64,000 bases of DNA. It comes from Deltaproteobacteria bacterium (GTDB lineage: Bacteria; Desulfobacterota; Desulfovibrionia; Desulfovibrionales; Desulfovibrionaceae). Position numbers and translations under genes: made by a program. Positions 1 to 9,970 of this stretch are shown piece after piece; position 1 is the stretch's first letter; each line of letters starts with the position of its first letter. Under the pieces are notes generated by a model that was given only the letters and a program-made list of their open reading frames with translations, had not been told where the DNA came from and ran no database searches. Location of the stretch: positions 1 through 64,000 of the forward strand of contig SAAX01000003.1 of the NCBI GenBank assembly GCA_009929215.1. The letters are read 5' to 3'.

Positions 1-37
1 ACAGCAAAACGCGGGTTAACCCGGAAAGGATAGAGCC

Positions 38-514
38 ATGTTTTTTGAAGCCAAGGAAGTGACGCCGCAAACGCTGCTTTCAGAAGTGCAGCAGCTGGCT
101 AACGCCAAATACCGTTTTGTGACCATGTCGCAGACTGTCATGGACGAGCACACGCTGCGGCTTTTTTACCACTTTGATGTAAACCTCACCATGTCTGACC
201 TGCGTCACAACGCCGAACTGTGCGTGTGGGAGCCCACAGACGCAAAAGGTATGGTGCACCTGCGCATGGATGTGAACAAGAAAGAGCGCATCCCCAGCAT
301 CACGCCCGTATACTTCTGCGCCGTGCTCGTCGAAAACGAAACGCAGGATCAGTTTGGCGTGCGTTTTTCGGGTCTGCCCCTCGATTACGAAGGAGCCATG
401 TACCTGGAAGGCGAGGTTACCCATGCGCCGTACTTTACCATGACCACGGTTCGGCGGCCTGCCGCCAAGGCCGAGGCCGCCAAGGATGACACGGCCAAAG
501 GAGAGAAGGCATGA
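38..514 (+). CDS. echD: Ech hydrogenase subunit D-like (NADH dehydrogenase 30 kDa/NuoC-like)
   Basis: 158 aa ORF directly upstream of and overlapping a group 4 hydrogenase large subunit ORF; position and size fit EchD. Confidence 0.75.
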   Translation: MFFEAKEVTPQTLLSEVQQLANAKYRFVTMSQTVMDEHTLRLFYHFDVNLTMSDLRHNAELCVWEPTDAKGMVHLRMDVNKKERIPSITPVYFCAVLVENETQDQFGVRFSGLPLDYEGAMYLEGEVTHAPYFTMTTVRRPAAKAEAAKDDTAKGEKA

Positions 515-1593
515 GCAACCGCACAACCGTGATTCCTTTCGGGCCGCAGCACCCGGTGTTGCCCGAGCCACTGCACATCAAGTTTGTGGTGGAAGATGAA
601 ACCGTGGTGGGCGCTGTGCCGCAGCTGGGTTTTGTGCACCGTGGGCTTGAAAGCCTGGTGCGCCTTAAGGACTACAACCAGATGGTTTTTGTGGTCGAGC
701 GTATCTGTGGCATCTGCTCATGCATCCATGCCAACTGCTACTGCAACGCCATCGAAGACATGATGGGCATTACGGCCCCGCCGCGTGCCCAGTTTTTGCG
801 GGTAATCTGGTCTGAGCTGCACCGTATCCATTCGCATATGCTGTGGCTTGGGCTTTTTGCCGATGCCTTTGGCTTTGAAAGTGTGTTTCAGCAGTTCTGG
901 CGTATTCGCGAGCATGTCATGGACATCTGCGAAGCCACGGCGGGTAACCGCGTTATTCTGTCGGTCAATGTGGTTGGCGGCGTGCGCCGCGATCTCAGCC
1001 CCGACCAGATTCGCTGGATGCATGGCCGTCTGGACGAGCTTGAAAAGGGCATGCGCGAGCTTACCCGCACCATGCTTGACGACTACACCGTGCAGGAACG
1101 CACGCGCGGCATCGGTATTCTGAGCAAGGACGATGCCCGCCTGCTCGGCGCAGCCGGCCCGACCCTGCGTGGCAGCGGCTGGGAAATTGACGAACGCATG
1201 CACGGCTACGCAGCCTACAAAGACCTCAACTTCATTCCCGTTGTTGAGCACGATGGCGACTGTTACGCCCGCTCAAAGGTGCGTTTTTATGAAGTGCTGC
1301 ACTCCATAGAACTTATCCGCGAAGCCCTGAACCGCCTGCCAGAAAGCGAGTTGACCGTAAAGGTTCCTGGCAATCCCGAAGGCGAATCGGTGTTCCGTGT
1401 AGAACAGCCGCGCGGCGAACTGTTCTACTACATACGGGCCAACGGTACCAAGCATTTGGAACGCATGCGCGTGCGCACGCCAACCTTTGCCAACGTGCCG
1501 CCCCTGCTGCACATGCTGCCGGGCTGCAAACTGCCCGATGTGCCGGTTATCGTGCTGAGTATCGACCCGTGCATCTCATGCACAGAGAGGTAG
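511..1593 (+). CDS. echE: Ech hydrogenase large subunit (NiFe, group 4)
   Basis: N-terminal RICGICSCIHA and C-terminal DPCISCTER Ni-binding CxxC motifs; ATG overlaps the preceding stop. Confidence 0.9.
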   Translation: MSNRTTVIPFGPQHPVLPEPLHIKFVVEDETVVGAVPQLGFVHRGLESLVRLKDYNQMVFVVERICGICSCIHANCYCNAIEDMMGITAPPRAQFLRVIWSELHRIHSHMLWLGLFADAFGFESVFQQFWRIREHVMDICEATAGNRVILSVNVVGGVRRDLSPDQIRWMHGRLDELEKGMRELTRTMLDDYTVQERTRGIGILSKDDARLLGAAGPTLRGSGWEIDERMHGYAAYKDLNFIPVVEHDGDCYARSKVRFYEVLHSIELIREALNRLPESELTVKVPGNPEGESVFRVEQPRGELFYYIRANGTKHLERMRVRTPTFANVPPLLHMLPGCKLPDVPVIVLSIDPCISCTER

Positions 1594-1596
1594 CCC

Positions 1597-1980
1597 ATGT
1601 ATATGCTTCCTAACGTGCTGCGCAACCTTTCGGGCAAGCCCGCTACGCGGCTGTATCCCCTGGAAGAGCGCGAACCATTCCCCGCCTACCGTGGCGTGAT
1701 CACCAACGATGTTGCAACGTGCATATTCTGTAACTCCTGCGCCAGAGTATGCCCCACAGATGCCATTACCGTGGATGCAAAGGCCGGAAAGTGGAATTAT
1801 GATCCCTTTTTGTGCGTGTACTGCTCTGCGTGTGTGGAAAAATGTCCCACCAAGTGCTTGCAGCAGGAGCCTGTGCACCGCAAACCATCTGTCAGCAAGT
1901 TTGTGGTGCAGCGCACAGGAACCCCCCGCGTTAAAAAAGCCAAGGCCGAGGCCAAGGGCGGGGAAGAAACCGAAAAGTAA
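1597..1980 (+). CDS. echF: Ech hydrogenase 4Fe-4S ferredoxin subunit
   Basis: Two 4Fe-4S motifs (CIFCNSCARVCP, CVYCSACVEKCP); immediately follows echE. Confidence 0.88.
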   Translation: MYMLPNVLRNLSGKPATRLYPLEEREPFPAYRGVITNDVATCIFCNSCARVCPTDAITVDAKAGKWNYDPFLCVYCSACVEKCPTKCLQQEPVHRKPSVSKFVVQRTGTPRVKKAKAEAKGGEETEK

Positions 1981-1989
1981 GTGAGAGAT

Positions 1990-2021
1990 AAAACAAAGGG
2001 CCTTTTCAGGCCCTTTGTTTT
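1990..2021. terminator. Bidirectional intrinsic terminator between echF and zur
   Basis: AAAACAAAGGGCCTTTTCAGGCCCTTTGTTTT hairpin with A/T flanks between convergent genes. Confidence 0.85.
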
Positions 2022-2122
2022 GGAGTGCTGACCGCGAACGGACTTTTTACTGCTCACACCGCCTATTTGCCGGGCGGGTATGGCGGCGCGTGTTCCCGAG
2101 GGGGAACATGTACCGCCATTTT

Positions 2123-2626
2123 TCATAGGGAACAGTTCTGCTCCTGCTGTTGTGCACAGCCGGGGCAGGTGCCGGTAAGCTCCACCGTGTCGCCCTGCAA
2201 CTGAAAACCCTGTCGCTGCATGGTTGCAACGATAGTCTGGTACAGCTTGGGGTCGCTTATTTCCCTACTCTTGCGGCAACGTGGGCATACCAGCATGAAA
2301 ACTGGCGGGTGGCGTACATAGCATGTTTCCGGGCAGGTATCCGTACAGGCCACATACGCGTTGAGTGTGCCAACCTTATGTACCAACCCCTCTTGCTGCA
2401 GGTAGTCGAGCGCCCGGTAAATGCTGGCAGGGGGCAGAGTCTTTGGGGTGGTAAGGCGCAAGGCGTCCTGAATGTCATAGGCTTTGACAGGCATTTGCGC
2501 ATTGAGCAAATACTCAAGCACCAAGCGGCGCACCCGCGTAAGGCGTAAGCCCCTTTGGGTGCAAAGCGTGTCTGCCGTGCTGGCTGACTTTGGCTGCTCA
2601 GTATTGTTCGGTTTGGTCTGTTGCAT
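2123..2626 (-). CDS. zur: Fur-family regulator, Zur-like
   Basis: Fur fold signature SIYRALDYLQQEGLVHKVGTLNAYVAC, two CxxC pairs (CPRC, CPGC); last gene of a putative zinc operon. Start chosen at MQQTKPNN. Confidence 0.75.
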   Translation of the reverse strand: MQQTKPNNTEQPKSASTADTLCTQRGLRLTRVRRLVLEYLLNAQMPVKAYDIQDALRLTTPKTLPPASIYRALDYLQQEGLVHKVGTLNAYVACTDTCPETCYVRHPPVFMLVCPRCRKSREISDPKLYQTIVATMQRQGFQLQGDTVELTGTCPGCAQQQEQNCSL

Positions 2627-3260
2627 AGGGTTCCACCGCCACCGCCTTGATGCGGTAGCCCGCATCGCCGATGTCGCTTTCTGATTTTTCTATTTCAAGC
2701 TTGCCGTACACCATCACGGTGTCCATCATCTGAATCCCTGTGGGCTTTTCAAGAATAACGTAGACAATCTGGTTGGCTGGCGGTGGTGGCACGTGGATGC
2801 ACGCGCCGAAGTATGGCACAAGCAAAAATTCCGAAAGCTGGTCACCGCCAAGAAAGTCAAGTGGAGCCACAAAGCCGGCAATGCTCACCAGCTTGCCGCC
2901 AAGTTCCTTGTTGGCGGGTGCGTTGCTCCACATGGCCTGAAATTCCTTAAGTGCTTTGTCTGCCCGTGGGTCGTCGTCGTTGAACTGGTCAAAATTGAAT
3001 TTGTCAAAGACCTTGGCAGGGTCCCACGAGGCTGGAATAAGGTTTTCCCATGTAATTTCAGTGTATTTTCCGCTCTTTTTGGCATCTGCAGCCTTGGCCA
3101 GATCTTCGCGCGTGGGTTGCCACTGCTCAGACTGTTGCCGCGTAAAATCGTCAGTAAGGGCCAGGGCCGTGGCGCTGTGCCAGCAGCACAGCAGCACCGC
3201 CAATAGGCAGATGATGCGCCTTGAAGCCGTGGTAGGTATCATGCTGGTTCCTTTGATCAT
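2598..3260 (-). CDS. DUF3299-type periplasmic protein
   Basis: Signal peptide; SIAGFVAPLDF...LLVPYFGACIHVPPPPANQIVYV typical of DUF3299; overlaps neighbours. Confidence 0.75.
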   Translation of the reverse strand: MIKGTSMIPTTASRRIICLLAVLLCCWHSATALALTDDFTRQQSEQWQPTREDLAKAADAKKSGKYTEITWENLIPASWDPAKVFDKFNFDQFNDDDPRADKALKEFQAMWSNAPANKELGGKLVSIAGFVAPLDFLGGDQLSEFLLVPYFGACIHVPPPPANQIVYVILEKPTGIQMMDTVMVYGKLEIEKSESDIGDAGYRIKAVAVEPYATDQTEQY

Positions 3261-4528
3261 GCCGAAGCATTGAGGCCATCAGCCAAACTTATGCGGTAGG
3301 CCCGCCATGCGGGGATCAAGCCAGCCAGAAAGCCTGCGGCATTGATTGCGCCCAGTAGTTGCCATTCGGTCGTTGTGGGCCAAGAGAGGGAAAGGGACAG
3401 GCCAAAGCCTTGCGCCAGCACAGGGCTGAAAATTGCCAGCAGGGTGCCCGTGAGGGCGGTTCCTGCCAACGTGCCCGCCAGCACCAGCAGCAGACTTTCC
3501 AGCGAAAGCAGTGCCACAATGTCCTGTGGGCTGGCGCCAGCGGCCCGCAAAACAGCCAGTTCGCGTCTGCGCTCGCCAAGTCCCGCAAGTATTGTTGCCA
3601 CAAGGCCCGCCAGTCCGGCCACAGTTACCAGCCACGAAAGAATACGCAAGGCGCTTTCGCCCGTGCGCAGCAAGCTCCACAACTGGTCAAGGGCCACTCC
3701 GGGCATCACGGCCATCAGGGCTTCCTGCTTGTCTGCGTTGATTTCGCGTTGGGCGGCAAACACTCGGGCGCGGTTTTTCAGCCCAACCAGTACAGCTGTT
3801 ACGCTTTTGGGCGTCAGGTTGAATTTGTTTACCTGGTCTGGGCGCACATGAAACCCTGGTGTTGGCGCGCCGCCCTGCCAGTCAATATGAATGGCCTCCA
3901 TGGCGGCAAGGCTTATGAACAGACCTCGATCTACAGGTGTGCCCGTGGGGGCCAGTATGCCACACACTGAAAAGGGTTTGTCGGCATGCAGGGTGAGGTG
4001 CGAATCGCCCGTGCCGTGGCTCAGCAGCACCCTGTCGCCCAGCTTGTAGTGTTCCTTTGCTGCCACTTCTGCCCCAAGAACAACATCAAAGATACCTTCA
4101 AACTGCTGGCCCTGCGCAAACTGCAAGGCAACATGGCGGCGATACTGATATCGGGTAAATATGTCTGGTGTTGTGCCCACCACCGCAAAGCCCTTGTGCG
4201 AATCACCAAGCGACACGGGGATGGTCCAGGCTACGTCATTGCGCTGGGCTATGCGCTGCGCGCTGTCCCAACCCATGTTGCTGGAAGCCTTGCCCATGTG
4301 GAATACGGCATAGAGCAGCAGTTGCAGCTCGCTACCGCGCGCGCCTACCACCAGATCAGTGCCTGAGACAGCCTGCACAAAGTTTTCGCGCACCTGGGTG
4401 CGCACGCGTTCCATGCCCAGAAGAAGGGTAGTGGAAAGCGCAATGGAAAAGACCACAAGGCTCAACGTGCCCCTGCGGTTCCATGCGCTGGACAGGGCCA
4501 GCGCCAGCAAAAATTTGTAACGCGTCAT
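3257..4528 (-). CDS. ABC transporter permease (FtsX/MacB-like)
   Basis: N-terminal TM followed by MacB-like periplasmic domain and C-terminal FtsX TM block; 4-nt overlap with ATPase gene. Confidence 0.85.
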   Translation of the reverse strand: MTRYKFLLALALSSAWNRRGTLSLVVFSIALSTTLLLGMERVRTQVRENFVQAVSGTDLVVGARGSELQLLLYAVFHMGKASSNMGWDSAQRIAQRNDVAWTIPVSLGDSHKGFAVVGTTPDIFTRYQYRRHVALQFAQGQQFEGIFDVVLGAEVAAKEHYKLGDRVLLSHGTGDSHLTLHADKPFSVCGILAPTGTPVDRGLFISLAAMEAIHIDWQGGAPTPGFHVRPDQVNKFNLTPKSVTAVLVGLKNRARVFAAQREINADKQEALMAVMPGVALDQLWSLLRTGESALRILSWLVTVAGLAGLVATILAGLGERRRELAVLRAAGASPQDIVALLSLESLLLVLAGTLAGTALTGTLLAIFSPVLAQGFGLSLSLSWPTTTEWQLLGAINAAGFLAGLIPAWRAYRISLADGLNASA

Positions 4529-5322
4529 GCCTTTTCACCCTCACACAGCCTGTTTATGTGGGCAAGGCTGACGTGCCGGGCAAACGCACCCGCTAGTGCG
4601 GCATCGTGGCTTACAAAAAGTAGGCTCGACCCGGCTTCAGCGCACTGGCGCAGCAAGATATGTAGAAAGCCTGCGCGGCGGTCGCTATCCAGCGCAGAGG
4701 TTGGCTCATCGGCCATGATCAGCGGGGGAGAACCCACCAGTGCGCGGGCGGCGGCAACCCGCTGCTGCTGCCCCACAGAAAGACGGGCCACATTCTGGTC
4801 CCACAACTCACGGCCAAGGCCCAGACTTTCAAGCAGGCGCTGGGCTGACTGTTCCGGGCTTCCGTCTATTTCAGTGGCTCGCAGTGCCCGTCCAGCAGAA
4901 AATCGACATGGCAGCAACACGTTGTTGAGCATGGAAAGGTGCGGAATAAGATTAAACTGCTGAAAAATAAGGCCGATGGAATCTCCACGCAGGGCATCAC
5001 GGGCAGAGAGTGGCAAGGTGTCCATGCGCGTACCGTTGATACATACGCTGCCGGTAGCTGGTTGCAGAATACCGGCAATCAGGCTGAGCAGGGTGCTCTT
5101 GCCGCCGCCGCTAGGGCCGGAAAGAAAGAGCGTTTCCCCTTTCGCCAGGCAAAACGATGGTATGCACAGGGTTGGTTGAATCTGACCTGGCCAGAAAAAT
5201 GTAATATCCTCAAGTGCTACCGCCTGCCCGGCTGATGCAGATCCGGTTGCTGCTATTGGAACTGCATCATTTGAAGCGGGTGGCAGAGGAAATTGCACCA
5301 CAGATTGTACGGGGGCTACCAT
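4525..5322 (-). CDS. ABC transporter ATP-binding protein (LolD-like)
   Basis: Walker A SGPSGGGKST, signature LSVGQQQRVAAARAL, Walker B LIMADEPTSALD. Confidence 0.92.
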   Translation of the reverse strand: MVAPVQSVVQFPLPPASNDAVPIAATGSASAGQAVALEDITFFWPGQIQPTLCIPSFCLAKGETLFLSGPSGGGKSTLLSLIAGILQPATGSVCINGTRMDTLPLSARDALRGDSIGLIFQQFNLIPHLSMLNNVLLPCRFSAGRALRATEIDGSPEQSAQRLLESLGLGRELWDQNVARLSVGQQQRVAAARALVGSPPLIMADEPTSALDSDRRAGFLHILLRQCAEAGSSLLFVSHDAALAGAFARHVSLAHINRLCEGEKA

Positions 5323-5888
5323 TTGAGTGTGTGCGCCTTTGCGTTCAGTTCGGCAGCATGCTGGCCTGTGGGGCTCAAAATCTGAACACGCAGCTCATGC
5401 AGGGCTGGCCAAGAGGAAAATAGGGCCACATCCATGCCATTCAGTGCATCGGGCTTGGCGCATTCAAAGATAAAGGAAGCGTCCAAATCCGCGTGTGCGT
5501 CCTCGGCAGCGTGGCCCGCATGGTCTGCATATTCTAACTTTGCGGGCTGCTGTGAAGTACCGACGGAAAGCAGGTCTGCGGGTAGGGCTGCTGATTGGAG
5601 CGTTACCTTTTTCAGACGGCACTGAGCAGCAACAGAAAGGATAAAAATTTTGTCTGCCCGGTGCAGGGTGGCGGCCATGTTTTGCACTGCCTCACGCTGG
5701 GCAGGGGTGGAGGGGGTGTGTTCAAAGGGCAGAGCATTGGCCAGCGGGCTTTCAAGGTCGATGCTGACAGTTGTGCCGTCCACGGCCACATTAAGTCGTG
5801 CCGCTCCGTGCTCGTGCGGGCCGTGGGCCAGGGCAGGGCTGGTAGCCAGCAGTGCGGCGCAGGCCGCCAGAAGTATCGTGTTTTTCAT
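5316..5888 (-). CDS. DUF2796-type periplasmic protein (ZrgA-like)
   Basis: Signal peptide; HGPHEHGAARLNVAVDG N-terminus, histidine/acidic-rich middle; start of zinc-type ABC operon. Confidence 0.75.
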   Translation of the reverse strand: MKNTILLAACAALLATSPALAHGPHEHGAARLNVAVDGTTVSIDLESPLANALPFEHTPSTPAQREAVQNMAATLHRADKIFILSVAAQCRLKKVTLQSAALPADLLSVGTSQQPAKLEYADHAGHAAEDAHADLDASFIFECAKPDALNGMDVALFSSWPALHELRVQILSPTGQHAAELNAKAHTLKW

Positions 5889-5942
5889 TATATCTCCTGA
5901 GTAAAAAAAGTACTGTTTTCAGCTAGGTTGGCGCTAATAAAT

Positions 5943-5965
5943 GAAATGATATATTGTTGCATTTA
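5943..5965. promoter_or_regulatory. Candidate Zur box upstream of zinc operon
   Basis: GAAATGATATATTGTTGCATTTA: GAAATG-N11-CATTT inverted repeat matching recalled Zur consensus GAAATGTTATANTATAACATTTC, about 55 nt upstream of the DUF2796 start. Confidence 0.7.
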
Positions 5966-6068
5966 TGTCAACAGGCAGAAAAATGGCCTGCCAGTGCACA
6001 GAGTAAAATGTGCGTAGCAGGCCACTGATAAATATAATCAGCTAATAAGACTGAATAATATTGGCGGA

Positions 6069-7328
6069 TTACGGCAGTTGGCGGCCCTGGCGCTTCCAGT
6101 GGGCAAGGCGCAGCCTGTCAGCAAGCATGGAGAGCCCGCACAGGGCTATGGAAACGGCGGTGGCAACAAAAACTCCACGATAGCCGAATCCTTCGTACAT
6201 AACGAGCCCCCCAATGATGGGGGCAAACATGCCGCTGGAATCAAAGGTGGCCATCATCACATTGGAATTGATGGAGCGCGTGATGGGTGTTGAGCGGTCG
6301 TAGACCATGGCTGCCAGCAGGGGGTAGAGCAGCCCCAGCCCCAGTCCGTAAAGAAGCGTCAGGGGAATAAAGGCCCACAGCGGCCCCCAGGCAAGCCCCA
6401 GCATGCAAAATGCCAGCAGCGCGCTGCACAATATGGTAATTTTATGGCGGGGTAGGGTATCAAGCCTGTTGCTGCCCACCAGCCGCACCAAAATGATGGT
6501 GAGCGTGTAGGTGGTAAAAAACCATGCCGGGTGCGCACCGGTAACAGAGCACAAGCCCTTCATAAAAAAGATGGCCAAAACGGTCATGATGCTGAAGGTC
6601 AGGCAGCTCATGTACACAAAGAACAGGCCCGAATGGCTCACCGCATGCCACAACTCGCGGCCAGACATGCCGCCCTCTGCCTCCTGGGCCATCTCGGGCG
6701 TGTGCAAACGTGGCGCCAGCGGGATGAGCATGAGCAGCGAGGGAATGGTCAGCAGAGCAGTAACGGCAAAAAGGTGGGTTTCGCCGCCCAAGAGGGGCAG
6801 TATCTGTTCGCCCACAGCGGGAATAATGGAGTAGGGCAAGAGCAGGGTGAGCGAAAAAATGGCAAAACCACGGGCGCTCTGTCCAGCGGGAATGCAGCTG
6901 ACCAGCACAGAAACCGTGCAGCACGAGAACACGGCCAGCGAAATGCCCTGCACCACGCGCAACAACAGAACCAAGCCAATGGTGTGCGCTCCGCCCACAT
7001 AGGGGTAGGCCAGCATTACGCCGCCCGAAACAAGTATGGAGGCAGCCATGGGCAACAGCTTGCCGCGACGCAGCAAAACCACGCTTGCCACCTGCCTGAA
7101 AATCAGCACCATGACAAACATGGAAGAGAGCAGTATTCCGCGCCAGTTGGGGCTGACAGAAAGTGCCTCTAGCCATTGCTCAAAACAGTAAAAAACGGCC
7201 ACAAAGCTGTTGCAGAACATGGTCATGCAAAACAGCAGAACAAAATCACGGCTTAAAAGCGTCTGCGGCGGCTCAGAAAAGGCAGGGCCTTTTGGGGCGT
7301 GGGCAGACGACGCAACTAGCGACGGCAT
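6069..7328 (-). CDS. MFS transporter
   Basis: 419 aa, about 12 hydrophobic segments, MFS-like loops. Confidence 0.85.
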   Translation of the reverse strand: MPSLVASSAHAPKGPAFSEPPQTLLSRDFVLLFCMTMFCNSFVAVFYCFEQWLEALSVSPNWRGILLSSMFVMVLIFRQVASVVLLRRGKLLPMAASILVSGGVMLAYPYVGGAHTIGLVLLLRVVQGISLAVFSCCTVSVLVSCIPAGQSARGFAIFSLTLLLPYSIIPAVGEQILPLLGGETHLFAVTALLTIPSLLMLIPLAPRLHTPEMAQEAEGGMSGRELWHAVSHSGLFFVYMSCLTFSIMTVLAIFFMKGLCSVTGAHPAWFFTTYTLTIILVRLVGSNRLDTLPRHKITILCSALLAFCMLGLAWGPLWAFIPLTLLYGLGLGLLYPLLAAMVYDRSTPITRSINSNVMMATFDSSGMFAPIIGGLVMYEGFGYRGVFVATAVSIALCGLSMLADRLRLAHWKRQGRQLP

Positions 7329-7405
7329 GGGGCCTCAATCGTGTTATGCCGCGATGGCCCAGGCCGCCGTGCGGGGCCGGGCTCACCCCCGCAAAGGGCG
7401 TGCGG

Positions 7406-9970
7406 CTAATGATATTCGCCATTGATAAACTTGGTGGCATAGGCCTGAACAGCCGCGTCATCCACCATGAGCATATCCATCTGGCGGGTCATTATCAGGA
7501 GTCGTCCCAATTGGTCCAGGCGCGCGCACAGCTCATGCCTGGGGTATTTTTGGTAACGTGCGCGCAGTCTATCACCCGTTATCTCCACGGTAAAGCCCAG
7601 CTCTTTGAGGATAAGTCCAATGCAGTTAACGCGGCGCACGCGCTGAGTGTTGGCGGCTGCGCCGCCTGCAAATTCAAAGCGTATGTAGTTTTTGCTCAGG
7701 GTTTCACCGCACCAGCAGTCAAGAATGGCGTAGTGATAGCCCACGCGTGAAGAAAAGTTGAGGTAGCGGTCTGAAATAATGGCATAGCTGCGTTGCCCAA
7801 AGCGCGAGCAGCTCTCCTGATTGCCGCCAATGGCCGTTTGCCCCATGACAGAAAGAAAACCGCGCATGTTTACCGGCCTTGGACCGCTGGCCTGAACCGC
7901 TGGGTTGAGCATGCCCTCAATCACGCACCTGAGCGGCGTGCTCAGCACGTCGTTGGGCGTAACCTGCCGCGATTCGGGGTTACGCAGGCCGCCACCAAGG
8001 TCAATAATGTGCAGGTCTAGCGGTACAGTGCAGGTCAGCTTGCTGGCAACACCGGCGCAGTTTTCGGTAACGCGGTCTGAAATCTGGAACATCTGTGTAT
8101 AGCTTAGCTCATGCACATAGCGCATTATGTCGTGCAGCGAGGTGCAGTGGCGGGGCGTAAAGGTATCTGCGCGCGGGTCCACGAGGTGCAGGGGCAGAAT
8201 ATAGGGGGCAATGCGGCGCAAAAGCACCAGCGCCGGGCTGCTGGGCTTGGCCTGAGGGCGCACCAGCCGCAAGGTCAGTAGTTCCTGTACCTCGCCATCA
8301 AAAACTCTGCCCGACAGGGCGTCCACGGTTACCACCTGGTCTTCGGCAAGAATGCTGTTTGCTCCGGGCAGATTCATGATTGTGGGTACGCCAAATTCGC
8401 GGCAGATGGAGGCCATATGCCCAGTGAGGCTGCCTGTTTCAGCTATGATGGCCGAGGCGCGGCGCATGGCCGCCATGGCATTGGGGGATGAATGGGCCAG
8501 CAGCATAACCGCACCTTCGGGAAAGTGCGTCATGTCTTCGCCTTCGCCCACATGCACAATGGGGCCGCAGCCAACACCCCGCGCGGCCACATCTCCGCCA
8601 GAGAGCAGGGGGCGCAAGTGGCGCAGGGCCGGTGCAGAGTGCTCTTCAGATGCGTTGTCTAGCCCCATAGGGCGGGTTTGCAGCAGCACAATCTGGTCGT
8701 CTTCGTCAACGGCCCATTCCATGTCCTGCGGGTATTGGTAGTGTCGCTCCAGTTCCATGACCATTTCGGCCAGCCTGCGCACCTGATCATCGCTGAGGCA
8801 GGGCACATCTCGCAGAGCGTCGGGCACGGGCTCAAGCACATTATCCACAAGCCCGCTCTTGCTGCGGGTAAGGCGCAGCCGCACGGTTTTGCGGGCAATG
8901 GTGGCCATGGTGATCTTTTTTGTGGCGCGCGACACAAGCCACTGGTCGGGGGTTCCCGATCCGTCCACAACCATTTCGCCAAGCCCCCACAGGCCGTTGA
9001 TGACCGTAGCGTTAGAACGCAGATCTACCGGATGGCGCGAAAAAGCCACGCCAGCGGCCTTGGCCCGCACCATTTCAACGCAACACAGGCCCATGCCCGT
9101 CGCATCCAGGTCGTAGCCGTGTTCCGCGCGGTAGGTCAAAGCTCGGGGCGAAAACAGGCTGGCAACCACCCTTTTAAAGGCAGACAAAAAATCCTGGTGG
9201 GTCACGCCCAAGATGCTGCGGTACTGGCCCGCAAAAGACTGTACGCCGTCTTCAGCAATGGCGCTTGAGCGCAGGGCCACCACCACGTCCGCATCCTTGC
9301 CAAAGGCTGCGTTCCATTCGGTGTTCAGGGCCCTCACAACCTCTTTGGGAATGGGAGCTTCCAAAACAAGCTTCTCAACCTGCTGCGATATTTCCGCAAT
9401 GAGTGCGGGTTTGTCGGGGTCGATAGATTTGAGCAATTTGAAAAGATTTTTGAACAGCCCCGGCGTGCGCAGCAAAAAATAGCTGCCCGCGCGTATGGTA
9501 ATGGCAAAGCCGCGCGGCACCGGCATGGCCAGCATGTTGCGCAATTCGCCCAGATTGGCGGTTTTACCGCCCACGCTGTAGGCCATGCTTGAATCCACCT
9601 CTGAAAGAGGCAGGGTAAACTGCGGTACATCGCCAGTGGCAAGCTGGTCGAGCTCGTGCTCGATGCGCGTGGCAATGGCGTTAACGGCTGTGCCCAGCGA
9701 AAGATCGCACTGGCCAGACATTTCGCTTAGGGTCGAAGCCATGCGCTCGCAGTGAAAAATGGCACGGCGGGCCTGTTTGCGTACCTCGCTGGTTTCCATG
9801 TGCTTGTCACCGCGCAGGGTTGCGTCCAGCCCGGCCATTACACCTGCAAGATCAGCATTGGCCTGTAGCAAATCCTTAAATGAGGCATAGCGCTTGTTAA
9901 AGGCCTCCATTGCGCACTCGCGGCTCACTCGCGGGGCAATGCCAAACAGTTTTTTCAGCAGAGAGGCCAT
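7406..9970 (-). CDS. PEP synthase/pyruvate phosphate dikinase-like protein with non-canonical C-terminus
   Basis: PPDK_N-like VGGKTANLGELRNMLAMPVPRGFAIT and phosphohistidine swivel TGSLTGHMASICREFGVPTIMN; the usual C-terminal PEP-utiliser TIM barrel is not apparent. Confidence 0.75.
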   Translation of the reverse strand: MASLLKKLFGIAPRVSRECAMEAFNKRYASFKDLLQANADLAGVMAGLDATLRGDKHMETSEVRKQARRAIFHCERMASTLSEMSGQCDLSLGTAVNAIATRIEHELDQLATGDVPQFTLPLSEVDSSMAYSVGGKTANLGELRNMLAMPVPRGFAITIRAGSYFLLRTPGLFKNLFKLLKSIDPDKPALIAEISQQVEKLVLEAPIPKEVVRALNTEWNAAFGKDADVVVALRSSAIAEDGVQSFAGQYRSILGVTHQDFLSAFKRVVASLFSPRALTYRAEHGYDLDATGMGLCCVEMVRAKAAGVAFSRHPVDLRSNATVINGLWGLGEMVVDGSGTPDQWLVSRATKKITMATIARKTVRLRLTRSKSGLVDNVLEPVPDALRDVPCLSDDQVRRLAEMVMELERHYQYPQDMEWAVDEDDQIVLLQTRPMGLDNASEEHSAPALRHLRPLLSGGDVAARGVGCGPIVHVGEGEDMTHFPEGAVMLLAHSSPNAMAAMRRASAIIAETGSLTGHMASICREFGVPTIMNLPGANSILAEDQVVTVDALSGRVFDGEVQELLTLRLVRPQAKPSSPALVLLRRIAPYILPLHLVDPRADTFTPRHCTSLHDIMRYVHELSYTQMFQISDRVTENCAGVASKLTCTVPLDLHIIDLGGGLRNPESRQVTPNDVLSTPLRCVIEGMLNPAVQASGPRPVNMRGFLSVMGQTAIGGNQESCSRFGQRSYAIISDRYLNFSSRVGYHYAILDCWCGETLSKNYIRFEFAGGAAANTQRVRRVNCIGLILKELGFTVEITGDRLRARYQKYPRHELCARLDQLGRLLIMTRQMDMLMVDDAAVQAYATKFINGEYH

